Source of the DNA: Corynebacterium tuberculostearicum
GTDB lineage: Bacteria > Actinomycetota > Actinomycetes > Mycobacteriales > Mycobacteriaceae
Direction: 5' to 3'
Assembly (NCBI RefSeq): GCF_013408445.1
Contig: NZ_JACBZL010000001.1
Span: forward strand, 1,736,001-1,800,000
Length of the DNA stretch: 64,000 nucleotides
Part shown: positions 1 to 8,948 of the stretch, in pieces
Layout: the number at the start of each line of letters is the position of its first letter
Position numbering within the stretch: position 1 is the stretch's first letter
The notes under the pieces: generated by a model
The model's input: the letters and a program-made list of their open reading frames with translations, nothing else
Told to the model about the DNA's origin: nothing
The model's database searches: none
Position numbers and translations under genes: made by a program

Positions 1-1
1 C

Positions 2-808
2 ACCGTGGTGGTGCAGATTCCGCAGGGTCTGACCTTCGGCGGTGTCATGGGGCCGGCGGTCTCAGCGCTGGTGACGATAGCGATCACCTACGCCTTCCGG
101 ACGCTGTCGCGGATGAATAAAGAGTTGATTGAAACTCGCTCGCAGCTGGCAGCCACGGAGCGCGATGCCGGCATGGTGGCCGAGCGTCAGCGCATTGCGC
201 ACGAGATTCATGACACCCTTGCCCAGGGTCTGTCTTCCATTCAAATGCTCCTGCATTCGGCGGACCGGGATCTGGATAAGCAGGACGCGGACAAGGCGCG
301 AGAGCGCATCGAGCTGGCCCGCAGGACGGCCGCGGATAATTTGCACGAGGCGCGCGCCATGATTGCTGCCCTGCAGCCGCCGACGCTCAATGAGGCATCC
401 CTTGAGGCCGCGTTGACCCGTATGGCGGAAAATTTCGGCGCTACCGGAGATATCCACGTCGAGGTGGAATCCGAAGGAGAGGTACAGCAGCTGCCCATGA
501 AGGTAGAGGCGGCGCTGCTGCGGATTGCGCAGGGCGCTGTGGGGAACGTCGTCAAGCATGCAGAGGCAAGCCGCGCCCGGATCACGGTGACCTATGAGGG
601 CGATGAGGTGCGCCTGGATGTGGTGGACAACGGCAAGGGCTTTGATCCGGCCGCGGTGGAAAGTACCCCGGCTGGACTGGGGCATATTGGGCTGGCCGCA
701 ATTAGGCGCCGCGCACAAGAGCTAGGCGGGGAGGTCATTATTGAATCCGCGCCGGGGGAGGGCACTGCCGTGTCAGTTAGTATGCCCTTAGGCAACCGGG
801 TAGATTAA
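2..808 (+). CDS. hrrS: Sensor histidine kinase, NarL/HisKA_3 type (HrrS-like), 5' end outside window
   Basis: Membrane-bound sensor kinase that would autophosphorylate and pass phosphate to the regulator just downstream. The frame is open to the window edge, so the N-terminal sensor part is missing. Counting from the GTG at 5: a remaining membrane segment (about 10-32), a HisKA_3 box ERQRIAHEIHD with the phospho-acceptor His at 69, and an HATPase_c domain with the N-box around 177-189, DNGKGF at 208-213 and GLGHIGL at 224-230. The next gene starts 37 nt after the stop, so the two are an operon. The partner resembles corynebacterial HrrA, the heme-responsive regulator, and the order toward sodA/msrA/ldh fits the hrrSA locus. 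ChrS or another NarL-type kinase remains possible. Confidence 0.75.
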   Translation, partial: TVVVQIPQGLTFGGVMGPAVSALVTIAITYAFRTLSRMNKELIETRSQLAATERDAGMVAERQRIAHEIHDTLAQGLSSIQMLLHSADRDLDKQDADKARERIELARRTAADNLHEARAMIAALQPPTLNEASLEAALTRMAENFGATGDIHVEVESEGEVQQLPMKVEAALLRIAQGAVGNVVKHAEASRARITVTYEGDEVRLDVVDNGKGFDPAAVESTPAGLGHIGLAAIRRRAQELGGEVIIESAPGEGTAVSVSMPLGNRVD

Positions 809-845
809 ACTTTTGGTTGACAATGACATCGATAGGAGGAATGTC

Positions 846-1484
846 GTGATTCGGGTCCTATTGGCAGATGACCACGAAATCGTCCGCCTGGGTCTGCGCT
901 CCGTGCTTGAGGGCGCAGAGGATATCGACGTCGTAGGGGAGGTCGCTACGGCCGAAGCTGCGGTGTCGGCAGCGCAGGCGGGCGGCATCGATGTCATTTT
1001 GATGGACCTGCGCTTCGGCGCGGGTGTGGAAGGGACCCGTGTTATGGGCGGAGCGGAGGCAACCGCGCAGATTCGCTCCGCGATGGCCACCCCGCCCAAG
1101 GTCCTCGTGGTTACCAACTATGACACTGATGCGGATATCCTCGGCGCTATCGAAGCCGGTGCCGTGGGCTATTTGCTCAAGGATGCACCACCGCACGAGC
1201 TGCTGTCCGCAGTGCGCTCGACTGCGGAGGGTGATTCGGCGCTATCTCCCATCGTGGCCGATAGGCTGATGACTCGCGTGCGTACGCCACGCACCTCGCT
1301 CACGCCGCGTGAGCTCGAGGTCTTGCAGCTGGTAGCAGCGGGGGCGTCGAACCGACAGATTGGCCAAGACCTCATGCTGTCTGAGGCCACGGTAAAGTCT
1401 CACCTTGTGCACATTTATGACAAATTGGGCGTGCGCTCGCGCACCTCCGCTGTGGCGGCAGCACGCGAGCAGGGCGTGCTTTAA
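846..1484 (+). CDS. hrrA: Response regulator, NarL/LuxR family (HrrA-like)
   Basis: DNA-binding response regulator paired with the kinase upstream. I place the start at GTG 846 because a strong AGGAGG lies about 6 nt before it; this gives 212 aa beginning IRVLLADDHE. The receiver domain has acidic residues D8/D9, the phospho-acceptor D54 in ILMDLRFG, and Lys in YLLKDA. The LuxR-type helix-turn-helix covers about 150-212. As I recall the family, the protein is close to C. glutamicum HrrA, which represses heme oxygenase and activates heme-dependent respiratory genes. The heme role is inferred from family and context; no target site is visible here. Confidence 0.8.
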   Translation: MIRVLLADDHEIVRLGLRSVLEGAEDIDVVGEVATAEAAVSAAQAGGIDVILMDLRFGAGVEGTRVMGGAEATAQIRSAMATPPKVLVVTNYDTDADILGAIEAGAVGYLLKDAPPHELLSAVRSTAEGDSALSPIVADRLMTRVRTPRTSLTPRELEVLQLVAAGASNRQIGQDLMLSEATVKSHLVHIYDKLGVRSRTSAVAAAREQGVL

Positions 1485-1792
1485 TTAGCGGCGTTATACG
1501 CCTCGATAACGTCCTGCGGGATTTTTCCGCGGTGCGCCACTGGCAGGCCTTGGGTGCGGGCCCATTCGCGGATTTGGCTGGGGTTGGCCCGCTGGGCATC
1601 GAGGGCGGGGGCAATGCGGGCGGCGTCCACGTAGGGGGCGAGCAGATTATGGAAATGCCGCGCGTTATCCGTGGAGAGATCGATAAGGTAATTTTGACCG
1701 TTTACGCTGAAGCGAACGACTTCTAGTTGGTCTTCAGGGATTAGGGTGTGGTCCAAGTCGTCGTAAAATTGGGTCACTTCACGGCGGGACAT
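1481..1792 (-). CDS. lsr2: Lsr2-family nucleoid-associated xenogeneic silencer
   Basis: 103 aa. The N-terminal half (QLEVVRFSVNGQNYLIDLS) is the Lsr2 dimerisation fold. The C-terminal half (IREWARTQGLPVAHRGKIPQDVIEAYNAA) is the Lsr2 DNA-binding domain. Lsr2/CgpS proteins coat AT-rich foreign DNA and silence it. The minor-groove motif is RGK (88-90) rather than the usual RGR, a conservative change. Its stop overlaps the 3' end of the convergent hrrA-like gene by 4 nt. A natural target is the AT-rich island at 18.8-28.8 kb (inference). Confidence 0.85.
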   Translation of the reverse strand: MSRREVTQFYDDLDHTLIPEDQLEVVRFSVNGQNYLIDLSTDNARHFHNLLAPYVDAARIAPALDAQRANPSQIREWARTQGLPVAHRGKIPQDVIEAYNAAN

Positions 1793-1929
1793 ATTTCCTC
1801 CAATTTTAAAAACTGCACACCAAGCACAGAGAGCATAAACGGTGTTAAAGGGGTAGGGCGGTTAGAAGATTATCAGCAACTTTTTCTGGCCGAAAATACT
1901 TTTCCCGAAAAATCCCGGATCTTTATAGA

Positions 1930-1970
1930 AAATAAATAAACGCCACCACCAAATAGGGGGCGGTGGCGGC
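1930..1970 (-). terminator. Rho-independent terminator of the DUF6474 gene
   Basis: Stem CGCCACC (1941-1947) / GGTGGCG (1962-1968). Read on the minus strand it is followed by the T-rich tract TTTATTTATTT. It lies directly after the stop of the gene ending at 1982 and before the AT-rich promoter region of lsr2. Confidence 0.7.
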
Positions 1971-1981
1971 GTGTAGCTCTT

Positions 1982-2614
1982 TTACTGGGCCAGGCGCTGC
2001 TGGATTTCCGCAGTAATGGAGTCAATTTCCGAGCTAATGGTCTTGTGAGCGCGGCGGCGCTGCTGCTCGGTCATGAACTCGGCATTATCGATGGCGGAGT
2101 CTACTTCTTGTAGGCGGTCACGCACATCGCGCTTGAAGCCGGCCGGAACGTCCGTGTTATCGAGGGAGTTGCGGATGCCGGCGGTGCGGGCCTTGAGCGG
2201 CGCACCGTAGCCGGAGAAGGAAGCCATCTGATCCGAGCTCACGCCCGCCTTAGCGGCCTTGCGCTTTTCGCCTTCGGTCTTCAGGCCCACGTAGCCGCGG
2301 TAGAGGAGCGGCAGCAGCAGGGGCGCGGCGGTGCGCAGCGCACCGGCGTAGCGCTTGACGTTATCGGAGTTAAAGCGGCCGGCCTTGAGCTTGGCTAGCT
2401 CATTCTTGGCCATCTTCTCCTCGTGCTTGCGGCGCTTCTTGAGGCCCTTTTCCTCCGACTTAATGAGGTGCTTTTCCTGCTTGGCCAGGAGCTTTTGCTG
2501 GCGGCGGCGGTCCTTAGACTGTGCCTTTACCTCTGCCTTGGCGCGGGTCTTGGCGGCCTTTGCCTGTGCGCGTGCTTCTTGGCGGGCCTTTTTAACTTTC
2601 TTCAGAATGCTCAT
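1982..2614 (-). CDS. DUF6474 family protein, highly basic
   Basis: About 210 aa from ATG 2614, chosen over an upstream in-frame start because GAGGG precedes it at normal spacing and the product begins MSILKKVKKARQEAR. The first half is an extremely Lys/Arg/Ala-rich helix, probably coiled coil (about 1-90). A short hydrophobic stretch AAPLLLPLLYRGYVG follows, then a helical acidic C-terminus. It matches my memory of the Corynebacteriales DUF6474 family. Function is unknown; association with membrane or nucleic acid would only be a guess from composition. Confidence 0.7.
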   Translation of the reverse strand: MSILKKVKKARQEARAQAKAAKTRAKAEVKAQSKDRRRQQKLLAKQEKHLIKSEEKGLKKRRKHEEKMAKNELAKLKAGRFNSDNVKRYAGALRTAAPLLLPLLYRGYVGLKTEGEKRKAAKAGVSSDQMASFSGYGAPLKARTAGIRNSLDNTDVPAGFKRDVRDRLQEVDSAIDNAEFMTEQQRRRAHKTISSEIDSITAEIQQRLAQ

Positions 2615-2683
2615 TAAATTTCCCTCACGTTTGATCGAGTCTGGATTCAACTTTACCTTGCCGTTCTATTAAGCTCACCCGGT

Positions 2684-4117
2684 GTGGAGGATGTGGTTGT
2701 TGCTTCGGACCTTGTGGGGTGCCGCTACCGCTTAGTACAGCGGCGCGCGCACCCCGAGATGCCGCGTACCCATGCCTCGATTGCCCGGGCGGAACGCCAC
2801 GCGGCCGCAGTGGAGGCCGTCATGGAGATGTTTCCCCGCAAGGGCTCTGGCCGGTTCCGCCGCATCGATCTGGAAGGCGATGAGTGGGAGCGCTCCATGC
2901 GCACCCTTGAGGCCTTAGCTTCCGGGTATACGCACATCACCAACGCGGTCTTCGCCACCGCGGAGTGGATGGTGCGCGTGGATTTGCTGCTGCGCGAAGG
3001 TGATAAGTACACCCCAATTATCGTGTCCAATCACCGTGTGGCCCGCAAGAATGACACCAAGACGACGCTGGCGGTGCCCACCCACCGCTTGGGTTTGAGC
3101 GAGCCGCTCGAGGCGCCGTATAAACTGCGCCACCACTCGGTAGATGGTTACCGCTTAGCGTTTGCCGCCCGTGCTTTGCAGGATCTCGGACTCGATTCCG
3201 GCCGGGGCGGGGCCATCGGCCAGGACCGCACCCGGGCATTTTTTACGGAAACAGCCAAGTTTGATCTGGAACGCGCCTGGAATCAGCCGCTTCCTACCGC
3301 CCCGGTGCGGGTCAAGGAGTGTGCGAGCTGCCGCTTTTGGTCTTTGTGCGAGCAAGAGCTGGTGGCGGCGGATGATATTTCGCTTTTCCTATCCGGCGAC
3401 CGCGCTAAGCCTTACCGCGAGCGCGGGATTACTACCGTGCAGGCGCTTATCGACGCCGACCTAGGCGAGCCCTCCCGCCTTGCTGCTGCCTGGCGCGCCG
3501 GGGAAGTGTTGCTGCGCCGCGGCGACGTGCACGCTCCGCGCGCGGACGTCGAGGTAGACGTGGATATGGAAGCCTACCTGGACCAAGGCGCGTACCTATG
3601 GGGAGCCTGGCACGACGGCAACTACGTTCCGTTCGTTACGTGGGAGCCGTTGGGCGGGCGCGCCGAGGCGGAAAACTTTGCGGCGTTCTGGCGCTGGTTG
3701 ATGGATGTGCGTGCTAAGGCCCATGCGGAGGGCAAAACCTTTGCTGCATATTGCTACTCGGCCCACGGCGAGAACCATTGGATGCGCATGTCCGCGCAGC
3801 GCTTCCGCGAGGTGGATGAGCAGGAGGTAGAAGAGTTTATCTCTTCACCGGAGTGGGTGGATATGTTCGCCCACGTCAAACGATCCTTCGCCGGCCCCTT
3901 TGGCCTAGGCCTGAAGGTAGTCGCCCCGGAAGCGGGTTTTACCTGGCCAGAAGAAGACTTCGACGGCGAGGAATCCGTGAACGCGCGCCGCGAGGCGCTA
4001 GCTGGTGACCTCGTGGCGCGGCAGCGCTTGCTGGACTATAACTCCGGCGACGTCCAAGCCACCCGCGCGGTCCGCGAGTGGATGGACGCCGGCGCGCCGG
4101 GTACTACAGCGCTGTAA
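2684..4117 (+). CDS. TM0106-family RecB-like putative nuclease
   Basis: 477 aa. An N-terminal PD-(D/E)XK RecB/Cas4-like nuclease domain is joined to a C-terminal RNase H-like (YprB-type) domain ending YNSGDVQATRAVREWM. Four Cys are placed like the iron-sulfur ligands of Cas4/AddB nucleases: C13 near the N-terminus and C213, C216, C222 in KECASCRFWSLCEQ. The family is widespread in actinobacteria without an assigned role; nucleic-acid cleavage is inferred. GTG 2684 is the first start in frame, but GTG 2693 is an alternative. The 3' end overlaps the convergent membrane-protein gene by 14 bp. Confidence 0.75.
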   Translation: MEDVVVASDLVGCRYRLVQRRAHPEMPRTHASIARAERHAAAVEAVMEMFPRKGSGRFRRIDLEGDEWERSMRTLEALASGYTHITNAVFATAEWMVRVDLLLREGDKYTPIIVSNHRVARKNDTKTTLAVPTHRLGLSEPLEAPYKLRHHSVDGYRLAFAARALQDLGLDSGRGGAIGQDRTRAFFTETAKFDLERAWNQPLPTAPVRVKECASCRFWSLCEQELVAADDISLFLSGDRAKPYRERGITTVQALIDADLGEPSRLAAAWRAGEVLLRRGDVHAPRADVEVDVDMEAYLDQGAYLWGAWHDGNYVPFVTWEPLGGRAEAENFAAFWRWLMDVRAKAHAEGKTFAAYCYSAHGENHWMRMSAQRFREVDEQEVEEFISSPEWVDMFAHVKRSFAGPFGLGLKVVAPEAGFTWPEEDFDGEESVNARREALAGDLVARQRLLDYNSGDVQATRAVREWMDAGAPGTTAL

Positions 4118-5402
4118 ATAGGGCGTAGATGACCGCGAGAATCGCTATGCCTGCATAGACCTGGTTCCATTCTGGCCCCGGCTTCGGATCCGGGCCCTCC
4201 GCCTTCTTCATCAGGACCTGCTTCTGGGCCTTGACCGCCCGGGCGATGAGCACGGGGTAGACCGCCAGGGGCAGGATGCACAAGAGGGAGGCGACCACCT
4301 TAAGTAGGGAAATATCGGTGCCGATCCAGATGAGCAGCCCACCGTTGACGAGGGTGGCGCGCAGGAGGCCGAGTTTGTCCAGTTGCTGCAAGCCCGCCCG
4401 GACGGCAGCGGGGCCGCCACCCATGGTGCTGGGCAAGAGGTAGCTCATCACGCCGATGAGTAGTTGACCGGCAAACCCCACCAGCAAGGCGAGGGTGGGC
4501 AGCGCCGGCTCGGGTATAAAGAAATGCTGCACCGTGTAGTACACCAAAGACAGCACCAGCCATAACGAGGCCATGAGCACGGAGACCGAGGCAAAGGTGA
4601 TGCGATCGCGCGGGTCCTTAGCCACCGTCAGTACATTGGCGAGCCACTGCTGCAAGTTCAGCGCCCAACCGCAGCAGTAGGCGATAAGGCCCAACTCAGG
4701 GAAGCCGAGGAAAGCGCCCACGATGGTGGCAACCACACCGACGGCGAGCAGCGCAAAGGAGGAGTGCATGTGGCGATTAATACCTTGGGTGCGCCAGATG
4801 GAGGGAAAAAGGATAGTGAGAGAGCCGGCCGCGGCCAAGCCGATGAATCCGCCGATATTGGCGGCGATATGGGCGAGCAGTAGCGTGGGCTGGCCGGGGG
4901 AGACGGCCAGCAGGCCGCCAAAGATGGCACCCACCGGCAGGCACAGAGCGGAAAGAACATAAGCGCCCACCACGGGGCGGAAGCGCTTATCTTTGGCACC
5001 GCGCCATTGCCGGAAGAGCGATGCCGCATGCCAGAGCATCATCAGCGCAATGAGCGTGGCGCCCATCTGGGTGACGATCCAGTGTTGGGACCAGAACTCC
5101 ATGAGGATTTGGCCGATTAACGCGAGGATGATTCCGGCATTGAGGCCATAGATGCGGGCCAATTGGGTAGGTCGAGTGGATTCGGGGAGGCGCTGTTGGG
5201 TGAATTTCTCCGTGAGGTGCTGGGACCACACGATGATGCTATTGCTCACCAGTCCGAGGGTGAATAGGTGGATGAGCACCCACCGGTAGTTCGGAACCAA
5301 GGTATGCGTTGCACCCACGAGGATGAAGACCATCATCCACAGGGATACGGGACGGGAGGCCTTGCGGTGCCATGTCCGCGCCGACCACTTATTCTCAGGC
5401 AT
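4104..5402 (-). CDS. Polytopic integral membrane protein, NnrS/copper-oxidase membrane-module type
   Basis: 432 aa with about ten to twelve hydrophobic segments throughout and a short charged tail (KAQKQVLMKKAEGPDPKPG) before a last membrane helix. It begins RTWHRKASRPVSLWMMVFILVGATHT, which resembles the membrane-embedded N-terminal half of actinobacterial multicopper nitrite reductase-like proteins, but no cupredoxin domain is present. Conserved His in membrane segments (IHLFTLGLVSNSI, WSQHL, LLAHIAANIGG) could bind heme or copper, as in NnrS-like proteins. It is 10 bp downstream of the MFS gene and probably cotranscribed. Databases often mislabel such proteins as carotene monooxygenases. 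Confidence 0.55.
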   Translation of the reverse strand: MPENKWSARTWHRKASRPVSLWMMVFILVGATHTLVPNYRWVLIHLFTLGLVSNSIIVWSQHLTEKFTQQRLPESTRPTQLARIYGLNAGIILALIGQILMEFWSQHWIVTQMGATLIALMMLWHAASLFRQWRGAKDKRFRPVVGAYVLSALCLPVGAIFGGLLAVSPGQPTLLLAHIAANIGGFIGLAAAGSLTILFPSIWRTQGINRHMHSSFALLAVGVVATIVGAFLGFPELGLIAYCCGWALNLQQWLANVLTVAKDPRDRITFASVSVLMASLWLVLSLVYYTVQHFFIPEPALPTLALLVGFAGQLLIGVMSYLLPSTMGGGPAAVRAGLQQLDKLGLLRATLVNGGLLIWIGTDISLLKVVASLLCILPLAVYPVLIARAVKAQKQVLMKKAEGPDPKPGPEWNQVYAGIAILAVIYALFTAL

Positions 5403-5412
5403 AAAACCGATT

Positions 5413-6564
5413 TTAGTCGGTTTTAATCTTGGTCCAAGTCAGCGCGGTAAGGGCGAGGGCTACGGCGGTGAAGAAGGCGATGAAGAGGGGCCACGATAGG
5501 GCGTCGAAAAGCAGGCCGGCACATGCGCCCACCACAGAAGAGCCAAAGTAATAGCAGAACACGTACATCGAGGAAGCCTCTGCGCGGTCGTGGGTGGCAA
5601 TCTGGCCCACCCACCCGGAGGCGGTGGAGTGCACGGCGAAAAAGCCCACGGTGAAGGCGATCATGCCGAGAAGCGTCAGCGGAAGGTTACCGGCACACAA
5701 CGCGATGCCCACAGTAAAAAGTGCGGCCGAGCCGCACAGGGTTTTTCCGTGGCCGATTCGGGCCACTAGCGCTCCAGCCCGAGCCGAGGACCAGGTGCCA
5801 GAAAGGTAGAAGAGGAAAGCCAAGCCGGCGAGCGAAGGGGCCAAGCCAAAATCATCGATGAGCCGGAAGGTTAAGAAGTTATACATGGAGACAAACGTGC
5901 CCATGGACAGGAATGCGGTGAGAAAGAGCAAGGCCAAATCCCGGTTGGCCCAATGACCAAAGAGTGCCCTGCTTTCGGTCTTGAGATGGATGGATTTAGG
6001 CCGGAAATTGCGTTGGGTAGGAAGCAGCAGCCACGACGTAATGGCAAAGGCGAGTGAGACCAGTGCCGAGCCGAAGAGCGCCCAGCGCCACGTGGAAATC
6101 TCCACCAGTCCGGTGGGGATGAGGCGGCCGGTAAGGCCACCGACGGAGGTGCCTGCAATGTATAGGCCCATGGCTCGCGGCAGGGCTTTGTCATCGAGCT
6201 CTTCAGAAAGCCATGCCATTGCCGTGGCGGGGGCGCCGGACAGCAGCGCACCCTGCAGGCCGCGTACCACGATGAGCTGCCATCCCTCCTGGGCGAGGGG
6301 AACAATGAGTCCCACGCCGGTCGCGGCAACGGCCGAAATGAGCAGGATACGTCCGCGGCCGAAGCGCTCGGAGAGGATCGATGCGGGCACCACGCATAGG
6401 GCCAGCGCGCCTGTGGCGGCCGATACGGTCATGGCCGCCTCGGTGGAAGAAAGGCCCATGTTCCGTACCAGCGTGGGAAGGATGGCTTGGGTGGAATACA
6501 GGCTGGAGAATATAGCCAAGCCCACCAGGAGCATGGCTACCGTAGCGCGCCGCGTTCGAGTCAT
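5413..6564 (-). CDS. MFS transporter, YnfM-like
   Basis: 383 aa, 12 predicted membrane helices, with the MFS loop-2/3 signature near ILSERFGRGRILL and a second pseudo-repeat near ARAGALVARIGHGKT. It resembles the YnfM/YbcL-like inner-membrane exporters of small molecules; the substrate cannot be read from sequence. It diverges from a LysR-type regulator across a short region holding a TTACAC/GTGTAA operator, the classic arrangement of a LysR protein controlling its neighbour. The downstream membrane gene follows after 10 bp. Confidence 0.8.
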   Translation of the reverse strand: MTRTRRATVAMLLVGLAIFSSLYSTQAILPTLVRNMGLSSTEAAMTVSAATGALALCVVPASILSERFGRGRILLISAVAATGVGLIVPLAQEGWQLIVVRGLQGALLSGAPATAMAWLSEELDDKALPRAMGLYIAGTSVGGLTGRLIPTGLVEISTWRWALFGSALVSLAFAITSWLLLPTQRNFRPKSIHLKTESRALFGHWANRDLALLFLTAFLSMGTFVSMYNFLTFRLIDDFGLAPSLAGLAFLFYLSGTWSSARAGALVARIGHGKTLCGSAALFTVGIALCAGNLPLTLLGMIAFTVGFFAVHSTASGWVGQIATHDRAEASSMYVFCYYFGSSVVGACAGLLFDALSWPLFIAFFTAVALALTALTWTKIKTD

Positions 6565-6593
6565 ATCATTTAGCCTGCCCGGCCGTGCTGCAT

Positions 6594-6616
6594 GTGTAAA
6601 ATGTGGAAAATTACAC
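6594..6616. promoter_or_regulatory. Candidate LysR operator between divergent genes
   Basis: GTGTAA-N11-TTACAC is a perfect inverted repeat with 11-nt spacing, the T-N11-A geometry expected for LysR-type regulators. It sits 29 bp upstream of the MFS start and 19 bp upstream of the regulator start, so one bound regulator could control both. Confidence 0.6.
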
Positions 6617-6635
6617 TAATCGATGCGGAGTATGC

Positions 6636-7490
6636 ATGAATGTGGAGGATGTTCGCGGCTTCCTCGCCGTGGTGGATCATGGCCGCGTGGGTGCTGCGGC
6701 CGATGAACTGGGGATCTCCCAATCCGCGCTGACCCGCCGCGTACAGCGCGTAGAAGCTAGTCTTGGCGCCCGTCTTTTCGAGCGCACTGGGCGCACCCTG
6801 CACGTGAACTCGCGCGGGAGGGCCTTTGCTGCGGCCGGGCGGGAAATGCTCCGCGCCTACCAAGTAGGGCGGGACGATGTTGCTCGCCTCATGGATCCAG
6901 AGCGCGGCACCGTGCGCCTAGATTTCATGCACTCGCTGGGCACCTGGCTGGTTCCGGACTTGCTCAAGAGCTATCGCGCGCAGCACCCGCACGTGGATAT
7001 TCGCCTCCATCAAGGCGCGGCGCAGGAGCTGGTGAGCAGGGTGGAAAACGGCGAATCCGACCTTGCCCTCGTGGGCCCTCGGCCTGATGCAGCCCTGGGC
7101 TGGCACCGGATTAAGGTGCAGCGACTAGGCCTAGCGGTGCCGGAAGGCCACTGGGCAGCGAACCGGCGGGAGGTGAAACTAGCGGAATTCGCTGCAGAAC
7201 CGTTTATCGGCATGCTCCCAGGCTATGGCACGCGCATGCTTCTCGATGCCCTCGCGGACGACGCTGGCTTTAGCCCCCACCTCGTCTTCGAATCGATGGA
7301 GCTTACTACCGTTGCGGGGCTGGTAGCGGCAGGACTCGGGGTGGCGCTTTTGCCGTTGGATGATCCCTATCTGCAGGTGGGGAGCCTGATCCCCCTTACG
7401 CCGCCGGCGTACCGCGAGCTCGGTTTGGTGTGGCGCGCCGGGGATGATGCTCCCCCAGTGCGGCAATTCCGGGAATTTATCCGGGCATAG
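6636..7490 (+). CDS. LysR-family transcriptional regulator
   Basis: 284 aa from ATG 6636, preceded by GGAG at 5 nt; an earlier in-frame start would lack a ribosome site. The N-terminal winged HTH is clear (FLAVVDHGRVGAAADELGISQSALTRRVQRVEASLGARLFERTGR). A type-2 periplasmic-binding-like effector domain follows (about 90-284). It probably regulates the divergent MFS gene, and the site at 6594-6616 supports this. The effector is unknown. Confidence 0.85.
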   Translation: MNVEDVRGFLAVVDHGRVGAAADELGISQSALTRRVQRVEASLGARLFERTGRTLHVNSRGRAFAAAGREMLRAYQVGRDDVARLMDPERGTVRLDFMHSLGTWLVPDLLKSYRAQHPHVDIRLHQGAAQELVSRVENGESDLALVGPRPDAALGWHRIKVQRLGLAVPEGHWAANRREVKLAEFAAEPFIGMLPGYGTRMLLDALADDAGFSPHLVFESMELTTVAGLVAAGLGVALLPLDDPYLQVGSLIPLTPPAYRELGLVWRAGDDAPPVRQFREFIRA

Positions 7491-7515
7491 AAAAAGCCGC
7501 CCCGAAGGGGGCGGC
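7491..7515 (-). terminator. Terminator of sodA
   Basis: GC-rich hairpin GCCGCCCC-GAAG-GGGCGGC directly between the convergent LysR and sodA genes. The minus-strand product ends in TTTTTCT, so it terminates sodA. On the plus strand there is no T-run. Confidence 0.75.
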
Positions 7516-7533
7516 CGAAGTAACTAAAAGGAG

Positions 7534-8136
7534 TTACTTGGTGGCTGCAGCGAAACGCTCAGCAACGTCATCCCAGTTGAAGACGTTCCATACGGCCTTA
7601 ACGTAGTCAGCCTTAACGTTCTTGTACTGCAGGTAGAAAGCGTGCTCCCACATATCCAGCATCAGCAGAGGGGTGAAGTTGATGGAGGTATTACCCTGCT
7701 GGTCAGTCAGCTGCTCGATGATGAGGCGACCAGCAATGTGGTCGTAGCCCAGAACGGCCCAGCCGGAGCCCTGCAGGGAGGTAGCAGCGGCGGAGAAGTG
7801 AGCCTTCAACTTCTCAAAGGAGCCGAAGTCGCGGTTGATGGCCTCTGCCAGCTCGCCGGTAGGCTCGCCGCCACCGTTCGGGGACAGGTTCTTCCAGAAG
7901 ATGGAGTGGTTGGTGTGGCCACCCAGGTTAAATGCCAAGTTCTTGGAGAGGGCGCGGATGCGATCCGGGTTAGCCTCACCGTTGCGCTCTTCCTCGAGTG
8001 CCTCGAGTGCAGCGTTAGCGCCAGCAACGTAGGTTGCGTGGTGCTTATCGTGGTGGAGCTCCATGATCTCTGCGGAGATGTGTGGCTCCAGTGCGTCGAA
8101 TGCGTATGGGAGGTCAGGAAGTTCGTAAACAGCCAT
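7534..8136 (-). CDS. sodA: Superoxide dismutase (Mn/Fe type)
   Basis: 200 aa. It converts superoxide to hydrogen peroxide and oxygen. All four metal ligands are visible by analogy with E. coli MnSOD: H28 (ELHHDKHH), H77 ([10 protein letters not shown]), and D161 and H165 ([15 protein letters not shown]). No signal peptide, so it is cytoplasmic. It is full family length. It lies head-to-head with msrA, another oxidative-damage gene, with about 160 bp between them. Confidence 0.95.
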   Translation of the reverse strand: MAVYELPDLPYAFDALEPHISAEIMELHHDKHHATYVAGANAALEALEEERNGEANPDRIRALSKNLAFNLGGHTNHSIFWKNLSPNGGGEPTGELAEAINRDFGSFEKLKAHFSAAATSLQGSGWAVLGYDHIAGRLIIEQLTDQQGNTSINFTPLLMLDMWEHAFYLQYKNVKADYVKAVWNVFNWDDVAERFAAATK

Positions 8137-8300
8137 TTGTTAAATCCTTTCTTCGGGTACGTGTCCCGATGATAGGCACGGTTGAAAGATTTCGCCATGA
8201 TTAATTCGAATTGTGGAACTAGCGCGAATATTAACTGGCCGCGGAATAGGTTTTCGCAGTACAACGTTGGGAAGAAGGAATAAGGAAGGAGCTATACCTC

Positions 8301-8948
8301 ATGTGGATGTTTAAGCCGGAGCCCAAGCTCGTGACTGCAGACGAGGCTCTGCCGGGTCGATCCGAGCCGATCCTAGCCCCCGCCCCGCACGCAGTTCTAG
8401 GAACGCCGATTACCGGACCGTGGAAGGACGGGCAGCGCTCCATTCTCATTGCGTTGGGATGTTTCTGGGGCGCGGAGAAGATGTTTTGGGAGACCGAAGG
8501 CGTGGAATCCACCTCGGTGGGCTATGCGGGCGGTACCACCCCGAATCCCACGTATTACGAGGTCTGCCGTGGGCTAACCAACCATGCCGAGGCGGTGGAG
8601 GTGGTCTATGACCCGCAGCGCATCAGCCTGCGCGATCTTGTCGTACAGGCCCTAGAAGCGCACGATCCCACGCAGGGCTTCCGCCAGGGCAACGATGTGG
8701 GAACGCAATACCGCTCTGCTTTCTACCCACGCACGGAGGAAGAGCGCGCAGAAATCCAGGGCATCGTGGATTCCTATGCAGAAAAACTCAAGGAATTCGG
8801 ATTCGGGGATACCACCACGGAGGTCAAACTCCTCTCCGAAACTGATTCTGGGGAGTACTACCTGGCTGAGGATGAGCATCAGCAGTACTTATATAAGGTG
8901 CCTAATGGGTACTGCCCGCACCACAGCACTGGGGTGAAATGCGACTAA
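8301..8948 (+). CDS. msrA: Peptide-methionine (S)-S-oxide reductase
   Basis: 215 aa. It reduces methionine-S-sulfoxide in proteins, using thioredoxin as reductant. The catalytic motif ALGCFWGAEK has C54. Resolving cysteines are C205 (NGYCPHHS) and C214 in the C-terminal tail. It has the long N-terminal extension common to the larger MsrA proteins. It diverges from sodA. Its last 4 bp overlap the convergent hydrolase gene. Confidence 0.95.
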   Translation: MWMFKPEPKLVTADEALPGRSEPILAPAPHAVLGTPITGPWKDGQRSILIALGCFWGAEKMFWETEGVESTSVGYAGGTTPNPTYYEVCRGLTNHAEAVEVVYDPQRISLRDLVVQALEAHDPTQGFRQGNDVGTQYRSAFYPRTEEERAEIQGIVDSYAEKLKEFGFGDTTTEVKLLSETDSGEYYLAEDEHQQYLYKVPNGYCPHHSTGVKCD

